Source: UBA2943 sp946534895 (GTDB lineage: Bacteria; Bacillota; Clostridia; Christensenellales; Aristaeellaceae). Taken from it: 64,000 bases of DNA. The DNA lies in NCBI GenBank assembly GCA_946534895.1, contig CAMNDE010000006.1, positions 1-64,000 of the forward strand, read 5' to 3'. The position numbers were made by a program, and so were the translations under genes. A model generated the notes under the pieces. The model was not told where the DNA came from. It saw only the letters and a program-made list of their open reading frames with translations, and did not search any database. Below are positions 35,660 to 44,580 of this stretch, one piece after another (position 1 is the stretch's first letter; every line of letters begins with the position of its first letter).

Positions 35660-36859
35660 ATGAAAAACTTTTCCTTATCTGTCAAAAACCTGACCCGCAG
35701 GCCGGGACGTACGCTGGCGCTGACCCTTCTGACCGCCTTCCTTGCGCTGGCGGTCTTTGGCGGATCGGTGGTGGTGCTCTCGCTGCGCAGCGGACTGAAC
35801 AGTCTGGAGGCCCGGCTTGGCGCGGATATCATTCTGGTGCCCTCCGAGGCCCAGAGCAAGGTGAGCTTCCAGAACATGTTCCTGCAGGGAACCACAGGCG
35901 CGTTTTACATGGATGCTTCCGCCCTGGACCAGGCACTGGAAGTGGAAGGCGTGGAAAAGGCCGCGCCGCAGACTTTCCTGGCCTCCCTGAAAGCGGACTG
36001 CTGTTCCATCAAGATCCAGGTGATCGGCATTGACCCGCAGCGGGATTTCACGGTGCAGCCCTGGATTTCCCGGAGTCTTACGCGGGAACTGGGAGACATG
36101 GACGTGGCTGTGGGCTGCAAGGTGGAAGCGGAAGTGGGAGAAATCATCCGTATCTATGATCAGCGCTGCAAGGTGGTTGCGCGGCTCGAAGCCACCGGTA
36201 CCGGGCTGGATACGGCTGTGTACTGCAATATGGACACCATGAACACGCTGCTTCAGGCGGCGGAGGCCATGGGCGTAAGCCACCGGATTGAAAGCGGGGA
36301 CCAGGTGATCTCCGCTGTGTATGTAAAGGTAAAGGATGGCTGCGATATCGGCACGGTCAACAGTCAGCTGAACGGACATATCCGCAAGGTGACCGCTGTG
36401 CGCACGCGCAGCATGATCACCGGCGTATCGGACAGTCTGGCGGGCATCAGCCGCACAGTCACAATACTGATTGTGGCGGTATGGGTTCTGGCGTTCATGA
36501 TTCTGCTGCTGGCTTTTGCACTGATCATCCGGGAAAGGTCCAGAGAGTTTGCCGTACTCCGGCTAGTGGGTGCATCCCGCGGCATGCTCTCGCGCCTGGT
36601 GCTGCAGGAGTCTTCCGTGTGCGGGCTGCTGGGCGGACTGACCGGCATTCTGGTGGCGGCGCTGTTTCTGTTTCCCTTCGCCCAGCTCATTGAAAGCGCA
36701 CTGAAGCTTCCGTATCTGATGCCGGATACGGGGAAGGTGCTGCTGCTGGCAGGAGGAACCATGCTTCTTTCCGTGCTTGTGGCGGCGCTGGCCAGCATTG
36801 CCGCCGCGTACCGCCTGAGCCGGGTGGATCCCGGCATCGCCCTGCGGGAGGGAAACTGA
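35660..36859 (+). CDS. FtsX/MacB-type ABC permease 3
   Basis: 399 residues, seven bases after the DUF4418 gene. N-terminal helix (TLALTLLTAFLALAVFGGSVV), extracytoplasmic domain (about 45-270) with cysteine residues (DCCSIKIQVIG, DQRCKV), then three C-terminal helices with the coupling motif RERSREFAVLRLVGASRGM and the ending VDPGIALREG. It pairs with the ATPase that follows one base later. No FMN-binding motif is present in this copy. Confidence 0.88.
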   Translation: MKNFSLSVKNLTRRPGRTLALTLLTAFLALAVFGGSVVVLSLRSGLNSLEARLGADIILVPSEAQSKVSFQNMFLQGTTGAFYMDASALDQALEVEGVEKAAPQTFLASLKADCCSIKIQVIGIDPQRDFTVQPWISRSLTRELGDMDVAVGCKVEAEVGEIIRIYDQRCKVVARLEATGTGLDTAVYCNMDTMNTLLQAAEAMGVSHRIESGDQVISAVYVKVKDGCDIGTVNSQLNGHIRKVTAVRTRSMITGVSDSLAGISRTVTILIVAVWVLAFMILLLAFALIIRERSREFAVLRLVGASRGMLSRLVLQESSVCGLLGGLTGILVAALFLFPFAQLIESALKLPYLMPDTGKVLLLAGGTMLLSVLVAALASIAAAYRLSRVDPGIALREGN

Positions 36860-36860
36860 T

Positions 36861-37580
36861 ATGCGCATGAAAGCTGAAAACATTTCCAAACGCTATTTCC
36901 GCAAAACCGGCGATGCCAATCACTTTTTTGCCGTAAAGCCGCTGAGCCTGGAGCTCCGGAGCGGTGAGGTCATCGTGCTGATGGGCCGGAGCGGTTCAGG
37001 CAAGACGACACTGCTGAACATGCTCTGCGGTCTTCTAGTGCCCACGGAGGGCAGCATCTATCTGGACGATACCGACCTGTACAGTCTGGATGACCGGAAA
37101 CTTTCCCGGCTGCGCAGCGAAAGAATCGGCGTCGTTCCCCAGGGCAGGAGCGCCATTGATACCCTGAGTGTGCTGGAAAACATTCTGCTCCCGGCAAAAC
37201 TCTACGGCAGGGCACTTCCGCTGGACGGTGCGGAGAAGTGGATGGAGCGCCTGGGCATTGCCCACCTCAGGGATGCCAGGCCTGCTGAACTGTCAGGCGG
37301 AGAACTCCGCCGCATGGCCATCGTCCGCGCCTTGGCCGGGGAGCCAGATCTGCTCTTTGCCGATGAGCCCACCGGGGACCTGGACGACGAAAACACAGCT
37401 CTGGTCCTGTCTGCGTTTAGTGACTATGCGCACGAAGAGAATAAGGGCGTATTCATTGTTACCCATGAGAATGACGCCCTGAAGTATGCCGACAGAAGCT
37501 TCAGAATGGATGGCGGCCTGATGTTTTCCGCTCAGGAAAAGTGCGCTCCGGCAGACATGTGCTCACCGGAGGCACCATGA
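36861..37580 (+). CDS. ABC transporter ATP-binding protein 2
   Basis: 239 residues, translationally coupled (TGATATG) to permease 3 with GGGAGGG upstream. Walker A MGRSGSGKTTLLN, signature LSGGELRRMAIVRAL, Walker B LLFADEPTGDLDDE and switch histidine VTHEND. The Q-loop is VVPQGRS, slightly unusual in lacking the second Q seen in copy 1. It is the last clear member of the iron operon; the next gene starts 68 bases later. Confidence 0.92.
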   Translation: MRMKAENISKRYFRKTGDANHFFAVKPLSLELRSGEVIVLMGRSGSGKTTLLNMLCGLLVPTEGSIYLDDTDLYSLDDRKLSRLRSERIGVVPQGRSAIDTLSVLENILLPAKLYGRALPLDGAEKWMERLGIAHLRDARPAELSGGELRRMAIVRALAGEPDLLFADEPTGDLDDENTALVLSAFSDYAHEENKGVFIVTHENDALKYADRSFRMDGGLMFSAQEKCAPADMCSPEAP

Positions 37581-37647
37581 ATGCAGGCACACCCGGGAAA
37601 ATACCTCGGCGGCATGCGGGCAGGCTTTTGAAAGGAAGCGGAAAGCC

Positions 37648-38424
37648 GTGAAGGTCTACGAATTCGGTCTGGAACACGGGGAAACGTTTGTCATGTTCCA
37701 GTGCGCGGCTGAGCCCTGGTGGGTATTCCGGAAGTCAGCGGAAGCCATGGCCCGGGATTATCATGTGTACCTGATCATTGCGGACGGGCATGATGAGGCG
37801 GGAACCGAGTTTGTGTCGCTGGAGAAGAACGTGAAGGATGCGGCGGATGTGCTGCGCCGGAAAGGTGTCCGGCACATTGAAGCCATGTACGGCGTTTCCA
37901 TGGGCGGAGCGAGCGTGATCCGGTTTCTTGCCACGGAAGACATTCCCGTAGACCGCGCGGTCATTGACGCGGGCATCACGCCCTATCCCTATCCGCGCCT
38001 GATCTGCCGCCTGATTGCGCTGAAGGACTGGGTGACGATGATGCTTGGCACCAAGTCCATGCATATGATGAAGCTGGCAGCCCCGCCGGAGCGATGGACG
38101 CCTGAGGGAGAGGACCCGGAAGAACATTATCGGAAAATCTTCGATTTTGAAAAGCACCATTTCACGCCGCGGACTATCTACAATGTCTTCTGGTCGACGA
38201 ACAACTATGCGATGCCGGATCCTGTGCCGAAGGTTCCCACCCGTATCGAATACTGGTACGGAGAGGAAGAAAAGCGCGCAAGGAAGCAGGACCTGGCATA
38301 TACCCGGAAAGTCTATCCGCAGACCGTTTCAAGAGAATTCCAGGGCCTGGCGCATGCGGAGCTTGTACTCATGTTCCCGGAGCGGTTTTCCAGGGAAATA
38401 CATCGGTTTCTCAGGGAGGAATAG
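37648..38424 (+). CDS. Alpha/beta hydrolase fold protein
   Basis: 258 residues starting with a GTG-to-ATG choice resolved to GTG AAG at 37648, behind GAAAGGAAGCGG. The nucleophile elbow GVSMGGASVIRF is near residue 92, preceded by the Rossmann-like strand HVYLIIADGHDEAG; GLAHAELVLMFPERF near the C-terminus supplies the catalytic histidine. Cytoplasmic serine hydrolase or esterase of unknown substrate. Three bases separate it from the ATC-hydrolase-like gene. Confidence 0.75.
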   Translation: MKVYEFGLEHGETFVMFQCAAEPWWVFRKSAEAMARDYHVYLIIADGHDEAGTEFVSLEKNVKDAADVLRRKGVRHIEAMYGVSMGGASVIRFLATEDIPVDRAVIDAGITPYPYPRLICRLIALKDWVTMMLGTKSMHMMKLAAPPERWTPEGEDPEEHYRKIFDFEKHHFTPRTIYNVFWSTNNYAMPDPVPKVPTRIEYWYGEEEKRARKQDLAYTRKVYPQTVSREFQGLAHAELVLMFPERFSREIHRFLREE

Positions 38425-38427
38425 TAC

Positions 38428-39027
38428 GTGAATCCGCTGAACAGGCAATGGTTCTACCGGGGGTTCAGGAAAGTGCTCCGAGGAGCATTCGGCCGGGAAA
38501 AGGCTGAGGATGTCTGGCGTGAAGCCGGGCGGGAATATGCCGGGATGCTTGCCGTGAATCCTGAACTGAAACGGCAGAGGGGGGCCATGGTGCTTCCGGC
38601 TGTCGCCCTGTACCGGGTTCTGGAATGGCGCGGCGCTGATGCGGAAGAGATGCTGAACAGCTATGGCGACGGGATGGGAAAGCGTTTTGCCAGGCTTGTG
38701 CACGGCATCACACGGCTGCCCGGTGTGTCCAGGATGATCTGGCGGCATACTGGCCGCATCATGGACCGGATGAGCGGTGAACGCCTGGGCTACAGACGGC
38801 GCATCGTTTCCAGGCCGCCGGACATGTACGGCGTGGATATCCTGTCCTGTCCCTATCATGAACTGGCAAGACAGCTGGGGGAGGAAAAGGCCGTCCTGTG
38901 CATCTGTCATATGGACAAGGCCTATATGCAGGGGTTTTACCACATCCGCTATGAGCGGAGCGCCGCGGTGTCGGAAGGTGCGGAATGCTGTGATTACCGG
39001 CTGCGTTTTGATCCGGCCAGAGAGTGA
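38428..39027 (+). CDS. L-2-amino-thiazoline-4-carboxylate hydrolase-like protein
   Basis: 199 residues from a GTG at 38428 behind GGGAGGA. The fold family (ATC hydrolase, PF14196 type) is suggested by SCPYHELARQLGEEKAVLCIC and HMDKAYMQGFYHIRYERS. The name comes from an enzyme that opens a thiazoline ring on the way to cysteine, but most relatives in Clostridia have unknown substrates. Conserved Cys and His residues in these segments are probably functional. In tandem with the alpha/beta hydrolase. Confidence 0.72.
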   Translation: MNPLNRQWFYRGFRKVLRGAFGREKAEDVWREAGREYAGMLAVNPELKRQRGAMVLPAVALYRVLEWRGADAEEMLNSYGDGMGKRFARLVHGITRLPGVSRMIWRHTGRIMDRMSGERLGYRRRIVSRPPDMYGVDILSCPYHELARQLGEEKAVLCICHMDKAYMQGFYHIRYERSAAVSEGAECCDYRLRFDPARE

Positions 39028-39097
39028 GACAGCGCGCCGGCTCTGTGCGTGTTCACGGCTGCTGTCCTGTGGAAAAGCGAAAGGAAGCTGACGCACC

Positions 39098-39577
39098 ATG
39101 ATATTTGTGCAGCTCGTTCTGTTCTGTACCGCGTTCACTCTTTTGGTGAAGCTCGGTGTCGGAAAACGTGCACTGAACGGTCTGTTTTTCTATCCGGAGC
39201 CTGTGCAGGAGAAGGCGTATGCCCTGGGCCTGGCCAGCCGGGCGTCCGTGGCCCGGAGGCGGAAATGGTTCATGCCCGTGTTTGTTCTGGTGATGCTGGC
39301 AGCGCTGCTGCTGATCATTGGACTGTGGAACGGGATTCATGAATTCCGGCCGGCCTATCTGCAGGCGCTTTTGTTTCTCGAAGTCATGAACTGGTATGAC
39401 GGGATCGTCATTGACCGCCTCTGGGTCGGACACAGCCGCTTCTGGGTCATTCCCGGACTGGAGGACATTCCCTTTGTGCAGACCTGGCCGCAGGTGCTGA
39501 AAAAGCGCGGTATTCTGACAGGCATCTGGATTGTCGGAGCCGCGGCTGTTGCGGGACTGACAGTGCTCATTTTCTGA
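39098..39577 (+). CDS. Small integral membrane protein
   Basis: 159 residues with about four membrane helices (1-22, 58-80, 86-107, 137-158) and a basic loop ASRASVARRRKWF before helix two. MNWYDGIVIDRLWVGHSRFW is a conspicuous polar segment near 96-116. I do not recognise the family. AAAGGAAG lies nine bases upstream. It follows the ATC-hydrolase-like gene by 70 bases and is followed by a hairpin at 39825. Confidence 0.65.
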   Translation: MIFVQLVLFCTAFTLLVKLGVGKRALNGLFFYPEPVQEKAYALGLASRASVARRRKWFMPVFVLVMLAALLLIIGLWNGIHEFRPAYLQALLFLEVMNWYDGIVIDRLWVGHSRFWVIPGLEDIPFVQTWPQVLKKRGILTGIWIVGAAAVAGLTVLIF

Positions 39578-39635
39578 GCAGCATGGCAGGAGCCCGAGCG
39601 CTTCCGACCGGAGATGCATAGAGCCTGGAGAAAAG

Positions 39636-39761
39636 ATGGAAACCGATATGAAATACGGAATGTATGGAGCCATGGTGCCCCTGCTGGTCCGCAGGCCTGC
39701 GTTTGCATACCTGGATAAAACGGCTCCCGGCGTGGATGCGGATGCTGTCAGGAAAGCGTGA
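39636..39761 (+). CDS. Short ORF, possibly the N-terminal remnant of a longer gene
   Basis: 41 codons with GGAGAAAAG just before the ATG. It starts METDMKYGMYGAMVPLLVRR and ends at TGA 39759. The composition looks like the opening of a longer cytoplasmic protein rather than a stand-alone peptide, and nothing in the next 200 bases continues it convincingly. Low-confidence call in an otherwise empty 390-base gap. Confidence 0.35.
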   Translation: METDMKYGMYGAMVPLLVRRPAFAYLDKTAPGVDADAVRKA

Positions 39762-39824
39762 GGCAGAAAATCATGCGAGACGGAAAAGTAGGCAGCATCT
39801 GAAGGGGAAGCATATGTATCATAT

Positions 39825-39847
39825 GCCGGCGGATCAGCCGGCTTTTT
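39825..39847 (+). terminator. Plus-strand terminator
   Basis: GCCGGC-GGATCA-GCCGGC followed by TTTTT, downstream of the membrane-protein gene and the short ORF. Confidence 0.5.
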
Positions 39848-39932
39848 CTGTACCGGAAAACAGCGAGTGTGCAAACCATGAAACGGCTTTTCCCGGTTAT
39901 CCTGAAACCCTGCAATGCGGAAATCGGGAAAC

Positions 39933-39959
39933 AAAAAAGCACGGCGGCAGTATGCCGCC
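39933..39959 (-). terminator. Terminator of the hydrogenase operon
   Basis: GGCGGCA/TGCCGCC stem (39943-39959) followed on the minus strand by GTGC and six T, 12 bases past the hydrogenase stop. Confidence 0.8.
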
Positions 39960-39970
39960 ATGCGATTGTG

Positions 39971-41392
39971 CTACTGAAGAGGTGAGATGGCATCCAGAAT
40001 GGTTTTTTCCAGGGCTTCACGGCCATAGCTGTCCACGGCGGCCCTGTTCTTTTCACCGTGGGTCAGATTGCCTGCACCGCCAATGCAGCCGCTCACGCAC
40101 GCCATGCCCTCGATAAAATTGGCGTCCAGCGCATTCCGGCTCTTTTTGAGCAGGGCAATGCGGCATTCCTCGATGCCGTCGCAGGCGCAGGCTTTCAGCT
40201 GGAAGTCATCCAGATGCTGTTCCTTCAGGCCCTCGGCCACAGCGTCGGACAGACCGCCGCTGCGGGCGAAGATCCGGCCGAAGTAGCTGGCATTGTCCAG
40301 CACATCCTCGGGCAGGGTGGTAATGTCGATGTCCCTGCTGTCCAGAAGAGCCTGCAGTTCCTCAAAGGTGATGGCGGCATCTACATAGGGCTTCACATCG
40401 TCCAGCTGCACTTCAGCCTTTTTGGCAGTGCAGGGGCCGATGAATACGATTTTGACGTTCTCATCGTGTTCCCTGATGTATTTGGCGATGGTTGCCATCG
40501 GTGACAGATTATGGGAGATATAGGGAACCAGTGCCGGGAAGGCGGTCCTGACATAGCGCACGAAGGCGGGACAGCAGGAGGATGTGAGGAACCCCTTTTC
40601 CGTCAGCTCCCTGGATTCGGCCTGTGCCACCATATCCGCGCCAAGGGCGGCTTCCACGACAGTGTAGAAGCCCAGCTTCTTGATGCCGGTGACGACCTGA
40701 CCGAGTTTGGCGTAATTCAGCTGGCTGCCGATGGCAGGCGCTACCAGGGCGTAAACCTTGTATCGGGTATTGTCCTGGCTTTTTTTCAGCATGTCGATCA
40801 CATTGATGATAAAGGACCGGTCTGTAATCGCGCCAAAGGGACACTGGTATACGCATGCGCCGCACTGGATGCACTTTTCGTCGTCGATCTTGGCTGCGTT
40901 GCCCTCATTGATGGAAATGGCCTTGATTTTGCAGGCGTTCTGACAGGGACGCTTGCGGTTGACAATGGCGCTGTAGGGGCAGACTTTGGCGCACTGGCCG
41001 CATTCCACGCACTTGGTTTTGTCGATGTGGGCCTCGTGCTTGTGGTCAAAGGAGATTGCGCCGCGTCTGCATGCATCCTCGCACCGATGGGCCAGACATC
41101 CCCGGCAGGAATCAGTCACCTGATAGCCCACGGCGGGACAGTCGTCACAGGCAATATCGATTACATTGATGATGTTGGCAGGATTGCCGCCGCCCATGGC
41201 CAGTTTGACGCGCTCGGCCAGGATGGCCCGCTCCTTGTACACGCAGCAGCGCATGGTGGGCACTTTGCCGGGGACGATCATTCTGGGAATGTCCAGCACG
41301 TTGTCCAGCAGTGTGTCATTCCAGGCCTGCCGGGCCACTTCCCGCAGCACCTTGTATTTCAGGTATTGGACTTTGGTATCAAACTTGTACAT
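39971..41392 (-). CDS. [FeFe]-hydrogenase, group B type
   Basis: 473 residues, cytoplasmic. An N-terminal region rich in cysteines binds several [4Fe-4S] clusters: CDDCPAVGY, CRGCLAHRCEDACRRG, CVECGQCAKVCPYSA, CIQCGACVYQCPFGA. The H-cluster domain follows with all expected ligands: TSSCCPAFVRYV (Cys273/274), GPCTAKKAE (Cys321) and EGMACVSGCIGGAGN (Cys432, Cys436). The variant motifs fit monomeric group B enzymes rather than the bifurcating group A. It likely couples ferredoxin and H2. It lies nine bases after the PP2C phosphatase in a leftward operon with the sensory hydrogenase. HydEFG maturases are not in the window. Confidence 0.9.
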   Translation of the reverse strand: MYKFDTKVQYLKYKVLREVARQAWNDTLLDNVLDIPRMIVPGKVPTMRCCVYKERAILAERVKLAMGGGNPANIINVIDIACDDCPAVGYQVTDSCRGCLAHRCEDACRRGAISFDHKHEAHIDKTKCVECGQCAKVCPYSAIVNRKRPCQNACKIKAISINEGNAAKIDDEKCIQCGACVYQCPFGAITDRSFIINVIDMLKKSQDNTRYKVYALVAPAIGSQLNYAKLGQVVTGIKKLGFYTVVEAALGADMVAQAESRELTEKGFLTSSCCPAFVRYVRTAFPALVPYISHNLSPMATIAKYIREHDENVKIVFIGPCTAKKAEVQLDDVKPYVDAAITFEELQALLDSRDIDITTLPEDVLDNASYFGRIFARSGGLSDAVAEGLKEQHLDDFQLKACACDGIEECRIALLKKSRNALDANFIEGMACVSGCIGGAGNLTHGEKNRAAVDSYGREALEKTILDAISPLQ

Positions 41393-41401
41393 GTCTGCTC
41401 C

Positions 41402-42571
41402 TTAGAAATAACTGACTTTGATGCGCTTGCCCATCTTCTTGAGGGCTTCCGACAACTCGTGCACCAGATTCATTTTGATGTTGAAGTTGATGGGCAGGTC
41501 AGGATTCTGATGGGCCGGATTGATGGCTTTGCCCACATAGAAGTTGATGTCGGTGGCCTCCTCAAACAGCAGGCGGCTGATCATGGATGCGCCGTCCCTG
41601 CCGTTGCTCCAGGCTTCGTAGCGTTTGTTTTCGCCGATGTAATCCTTGGCGTATTCCACTACCCGGTTCACCGTGATCACGCCTTCGGTGACCAGGTCCA
41701 CGCCCTCAAGATAGGCAATGGGCGGAATGTCATCGGTAAAATCCAGGGATGCGCGCAGCGGCTTGTCCAGCCATTTGGCGGCAATGGAGGAGGTGGTGCC
41801 TCCGCAGATGATGTGCTTGCCTTCCTTGGCGAAGAACAGGCTCATCATGCGGTTGCCGTCGTCCCGGTTGCTGGGCGGGCCGAAGAGCATGTTCATGGGC
41901 ACGCGCTTGCGGATGCGCACCACACAGGAGGTGGCGTCGTCCCCGGGCTTCCCGCCGTAGAGCTTGTTGCACTCGTCCACCAGCAGGGTAGAGAGATTCT
42001 TGGCCGTGTAGCCGCACAGATTCATGGCTTCCATGAAGGTGATTATATCTTCCCGCTTCCAGCCGAAATTGTAGGCGATGCCGATGCCGGCGTGTGGACA
42101 GCCATCGCTCATGGCGATGAAGACGTCATCCTCCTGCAGGCGAATCAGCGAACGAAAAATCAGCTTGCCGCCAATGGTGGTTTCTGTGCGGGGATATTCC
42201 CAATTTTCACCGTTTCGCAGCACGATCACCTGGGGATTGTCATACTGGATCAGTTCCGCCGTCTGGTTGCGGATCAGGCGGATGATGGTGAAGGTGGAAT
42301 AGGCCACGCCCCGCATGGAATCCACCGGCAGGGTGGCGGCGATGGTTTCCACGCACTCCTCGATGGACAGCCCTGCGGCCAGCATGGTGGAAATGATCTT
42401 GCTGGTGAGGGTGGACAGGATGCTGGCTTTTACGCCGCTGCCCAGGCCGTCGGCCAGCACGATCACCGTGGAGCCATCCTCCTGCTCCACCACCTCCACA
42501 TGGTCGCCGCAAAGCTGCTCGCCCACGTGGTTGACGCTTTTATAGCCGATATCACAAGTCAAATCATTCAT
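41402..42571 (-). CDS. SpoIIE/PP2C-type protein serine phosphatase
   Basis: 389 residues. Residues about 1-215 are a PP2C-like phosphatase (VIVLADGLGSGVKAS, VFIAMSDGCPHAG and KPGDDATSCVVRIRK, whose aspartates bind metal). The C-terminal 170 residues (ICGGTTSSIAAKWL onwards) form a second domain common in phosphatases next to sensory hydrogenases. It overlaps the HydS gene by eight bases, so the two are translationally coupled; the PAS-containing hydrogenase probably signals to it to change phosphorylation of a target, as proposed for HydS modules. Confidence 0.9.
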   Translation of the reverse strand: MNDLTCDIGYKSVNHVGEQLCGDHVEVVEQEDGSTVIVLADGLGSGVKASILSTLTSKIISTMLAAGLSIEECVETIAATLPVDSMRGVAYSTFTIIRLIRNQTAELIQYDNPQVIVLRNGENWEYPRTETTIGGKLIFRSLIRLQEDDVFIAMSDGCPHAGIGIAYNFGWKREDIITFMEAMNLCGYTAKNLSTLLVDECNKLYGGKPGDDATSCVVRIRKRVPMNMLFGPPSNRDDGNRMMSLFFAKEGKHIICGGTTSSIAAKWLDKPLRASLDFTDDIPPIAYLEGVDLVTEGVITVNRVVEYAKDYIGENKRYEAWSNGRDGASMISRLLFEEATDINFYVGKAINPAHQNPDLPINFNIKMNLVHELSEALKKMGKRIKVSYF

Positions 42572-44240
42572 TGGTAATGGACTCCTTCAGCTTGGACAAG
42601 GCGATCTTGGTTTCCGCGGCGGTTTCGCCAAGCAGGCTGGCGATCTCCTGCACGATGCGCATCTGCTTGTCCACCACCTTGTCGGCCACTTCCACGGTCT
42701 GGCGGCTGATCTCCTCCCGCTGGCGGCGGGCTTCCTCCTCGTCGCTCACGTCGCGCATGATGCACAGCAGCATGCGGCCGTCCTCGGCGGGCACGATGGT
42801 CTGCTGGATGGTGCAGCCGTATTCGGCCAGGTAGGAACGCTGATGGAAAATGCCGCGGCCCGTGTTTTTCACCTTCAGGAAAGGCGCGGGGTCCAGGATG
42901 CGGATCACCTGGTCGCCCAGCACGGCGTTTTCGGAGTGCAGCTTCAGGATCTTGAGGGCGGCAGGATTGATCTGCTGAACTTCCAGTTGATCGTTGAGCA
43001 TGATGATGCCGTTGGGGCTGTTGCGGGCAATGGTATCGTTGACGTTTTCGGCCTTCTCCATCAGATAGGGCAGGCACATGGAGATTTCCGCCTTGCCCTG
43101 GTAGATGGCAATGGCTTTTTCCCGGCAGGTATCATAGCCGCAGGAGCCGCAGTTGAGTTCCTGGCTGGGCTTGAACTTGCCCATCTTGCGCAGGATATCC
43201 CGGATCTCGGTTTCGCTGGGCATGACAGCCCGCTGATCGATGGGCTCAAAGCGCTTCCGCAGCTGGCGGATCTCCGGCTGGTCGATCTCAAAATCCCTGG
43301 TGCCGGCGTACTGAGCCACTGCCAGATAGTCCTTGAGCGGGCTGTGCCCGTATTTTTCCATGACCGGGCCGCCGGCGCAGCTGCCCACGCAGGCACTCAT
43401 TTCGATGAAGCAGTGATGGATTTTTCCTGCCTCAATCTCCCTGAGTGCCGCGATGCAGTTCTCCACGCCGTCCAGCGCCAGATAGCTGAAACCAGGCGCG
43501 TCCATGGCCATGGTTTTCAGGATGCCGCCGGTGGTGGGAAAGAAGCGGGCAAGGCTGTGTTCGTCCGGCTGCTGCCGGCGCTGGATTTCGATGCCTTCCT
43601 TTTTCAGCCAGTTGGTCAGTTCCTCATAGGTCAGCACGGCGTCCACAATGCCTTCGTAGTATTCCGCCTCATCCTTCTTGGCCACGCAGGGGCCGATGAA
43701 TACGGTTTTCGCGTTGGGAATCCGCCGCTTGATGTCCTCGCAGTGGGCCTGCATGGGCGACAGTACATCTGCCAGACAGGGCAGCACCCGCGGGAAATAC
43801 TTCTGGATCAGCAGGTTGATGGAATGGCAGCAGGAGGAGATGACTACGTCCCGGTTTTCTTCCTTCAGGATACGGTCATATTCCCGCTTGACCAGCGTGG
43901 CGCCGAGAGCGGTTTCCTCCACGTCGTAGAAGCCCAGCTTTTTCAGCGCTTCCCGCATGGCTTCAATGCCCACTCCGTCATAGTTGGCCACAAAGGAGGG
44001 CGCCAGGGACACCACCACCGGATCACCGCTCTGGATGAGTACTCTGGCCTTTTCGGTTTCGTCCACGATTTCCTTGGCGTTCTGCGGGCAGACCACAAAG
44101 CAGTGTCCGCAGAGGATGCATTCATTGCCGATAATGTGTGCCTGGTTGCCGGAGAAGCGTATGGACTTCACCGGGCAGTGGCGAATGCACTTGTAGCAGT
44201 TTTTGCAGTTGGATTTTTTCAGCGTCAGACAGTTCGGCAT
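42564..44240 (-). CDS. Sensory [FeFe]-hydrogenase with PAS domain (HydS type, group C)
   Basis: 558 residues. An N-terminal 2x[4Fe-4S] ferredoxin domain (CKNCYKCIRHCP, CILCGHCFVVCP) is followed by an H-cluster domain with altered motifs SSCCHSINLLIQ (Cys137/138), GPCVAKKDEAE (Cys185) and EMSACVGSCAGGP (Cys284, Cys288), and a four-cysteine Fe-S segment CGSCGYDTCREKA...SMC (364-389). A PAS domain (about 400-510) and a helical tail follow. This is the layout of group C sensory hydrogenases that report H2 or redox state. Coupled to the downstream phosphatase, with the [2Fe-2S] protein two bases upstream. Confidence 0.93.
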   Translation of the reverse strand: MPNCLTLKKSNCKNCYKCIRHCPVKSIRFSGNQAHIIGNECILCGHCFVVCPQNAKEIVDETEKARVLIQSGDPVVVSLAPSFVANYDGVGIEAMREALKKLGFYDVEETALGATLVKREYDRILKEENRDVVISSCCHSINLLIQKYFPRVLPCLADVLSPMQAHCEDIKRRIPNAKTVFIGPCVAKKDEAEYYEGIVDAVLTYEELTNWLKKEGIEIQRRQQPDEHSLARFFPTTGGILKTMAMDAPGFSYLALDGVENCIAALREIEAGKIHHCFIEMSACVGSCAGGPVMEKYGHSPLKDYLAVAQYAGTRDFEIDQPEIRQLRKRFEPIDQRAVMPSETEIRDILRKMGKFKPSQELNCGSCGYDTCREKAIAIYQGKAEISMCLPYLMEKAENVNDTIARNSPNGIIMLNDQLEVQQINPAALKILKLHSENAVLGDQVIRILDPAPFLKVKNTGRGIFHQRSYLAEYGCTIQQTIVPAEDGRMLLCIMRDVSDEEEARRQREEISRQTVEVADKVVDKQMRIVQEIASLLGETAAETKIALSKLKESITNE

Positions 44241-44242
44241 GC

Positions 44243-44482
44243 TTACACCCTTGCTTTAATCTCTTTTTCGAAGAAGGAAGAAACCGTTTCCGGGGACACG
44301 GAGAAGAATTCCCCGTCCACCGTGACGCACACGCCCTGCTGGCATTTGCCCATGCAGAAGGTGCCGCCCAGTTCGATCTTGTCGCTCAGGTTTTCTTTGG
44401 CGATCAGGTCCTGCAATTGCTCCACCACGGGCCGGGAACCCTTGATATGGCAGGAAGAACCGATACAAACTGTAACTTTCAT
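44243..44482 (-). CDS. Thioredoxin-like [2Fe-2S] ferredoxin
   Basis: 79 residues from ATG 44482 (MKVTVCIGSSCH), chosen over the TTG six bases earlier because AAGGAG is eight bases upstream. Four cysteines (Cys6, Cys11, Cys43, Cys47 in CIGSSCH and FCMGKCQQG) match the [2Fe-2S] site of the NuoE/HydC-type thioredoxin-like ferredoxins, without the longer N-terminal helices. It probably carries electrons to or from the sensory or group B hydrogenase encoded downstream. Confidence 0.92.
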   Translation of the reverse strand: MKVTVCIGSSCHIKGSRPVVEQLQDLIAKENLSDKIELGGTFCMGKCQQGVCVTVDGEFFSVSPETVSSFFEKEIKARV

Positions 44483-44515
44483 TGTCAAATCTCCTTTTTA
44501 TTGATTTTCAAAGAG

Positions 44516-44545
44516 AAGGGGAGCCGCTTCTCTCTTGCTCCCCTT
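44516..44545 (-). terminator. Hairpin between APH-like kinase and hydrogenase genes
   Basis: AAGGGGAGC pairs with GCTCCCCTT; the minus-strand tail CTCTTTG is a poor U-tract, so read-through to the hydrogenase genes is plausible. Confidence 0.4.
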
Positions 44546-44580
44546 CCCATTCAAAGCCAAGCATGCGGAAGAAAACAGAC

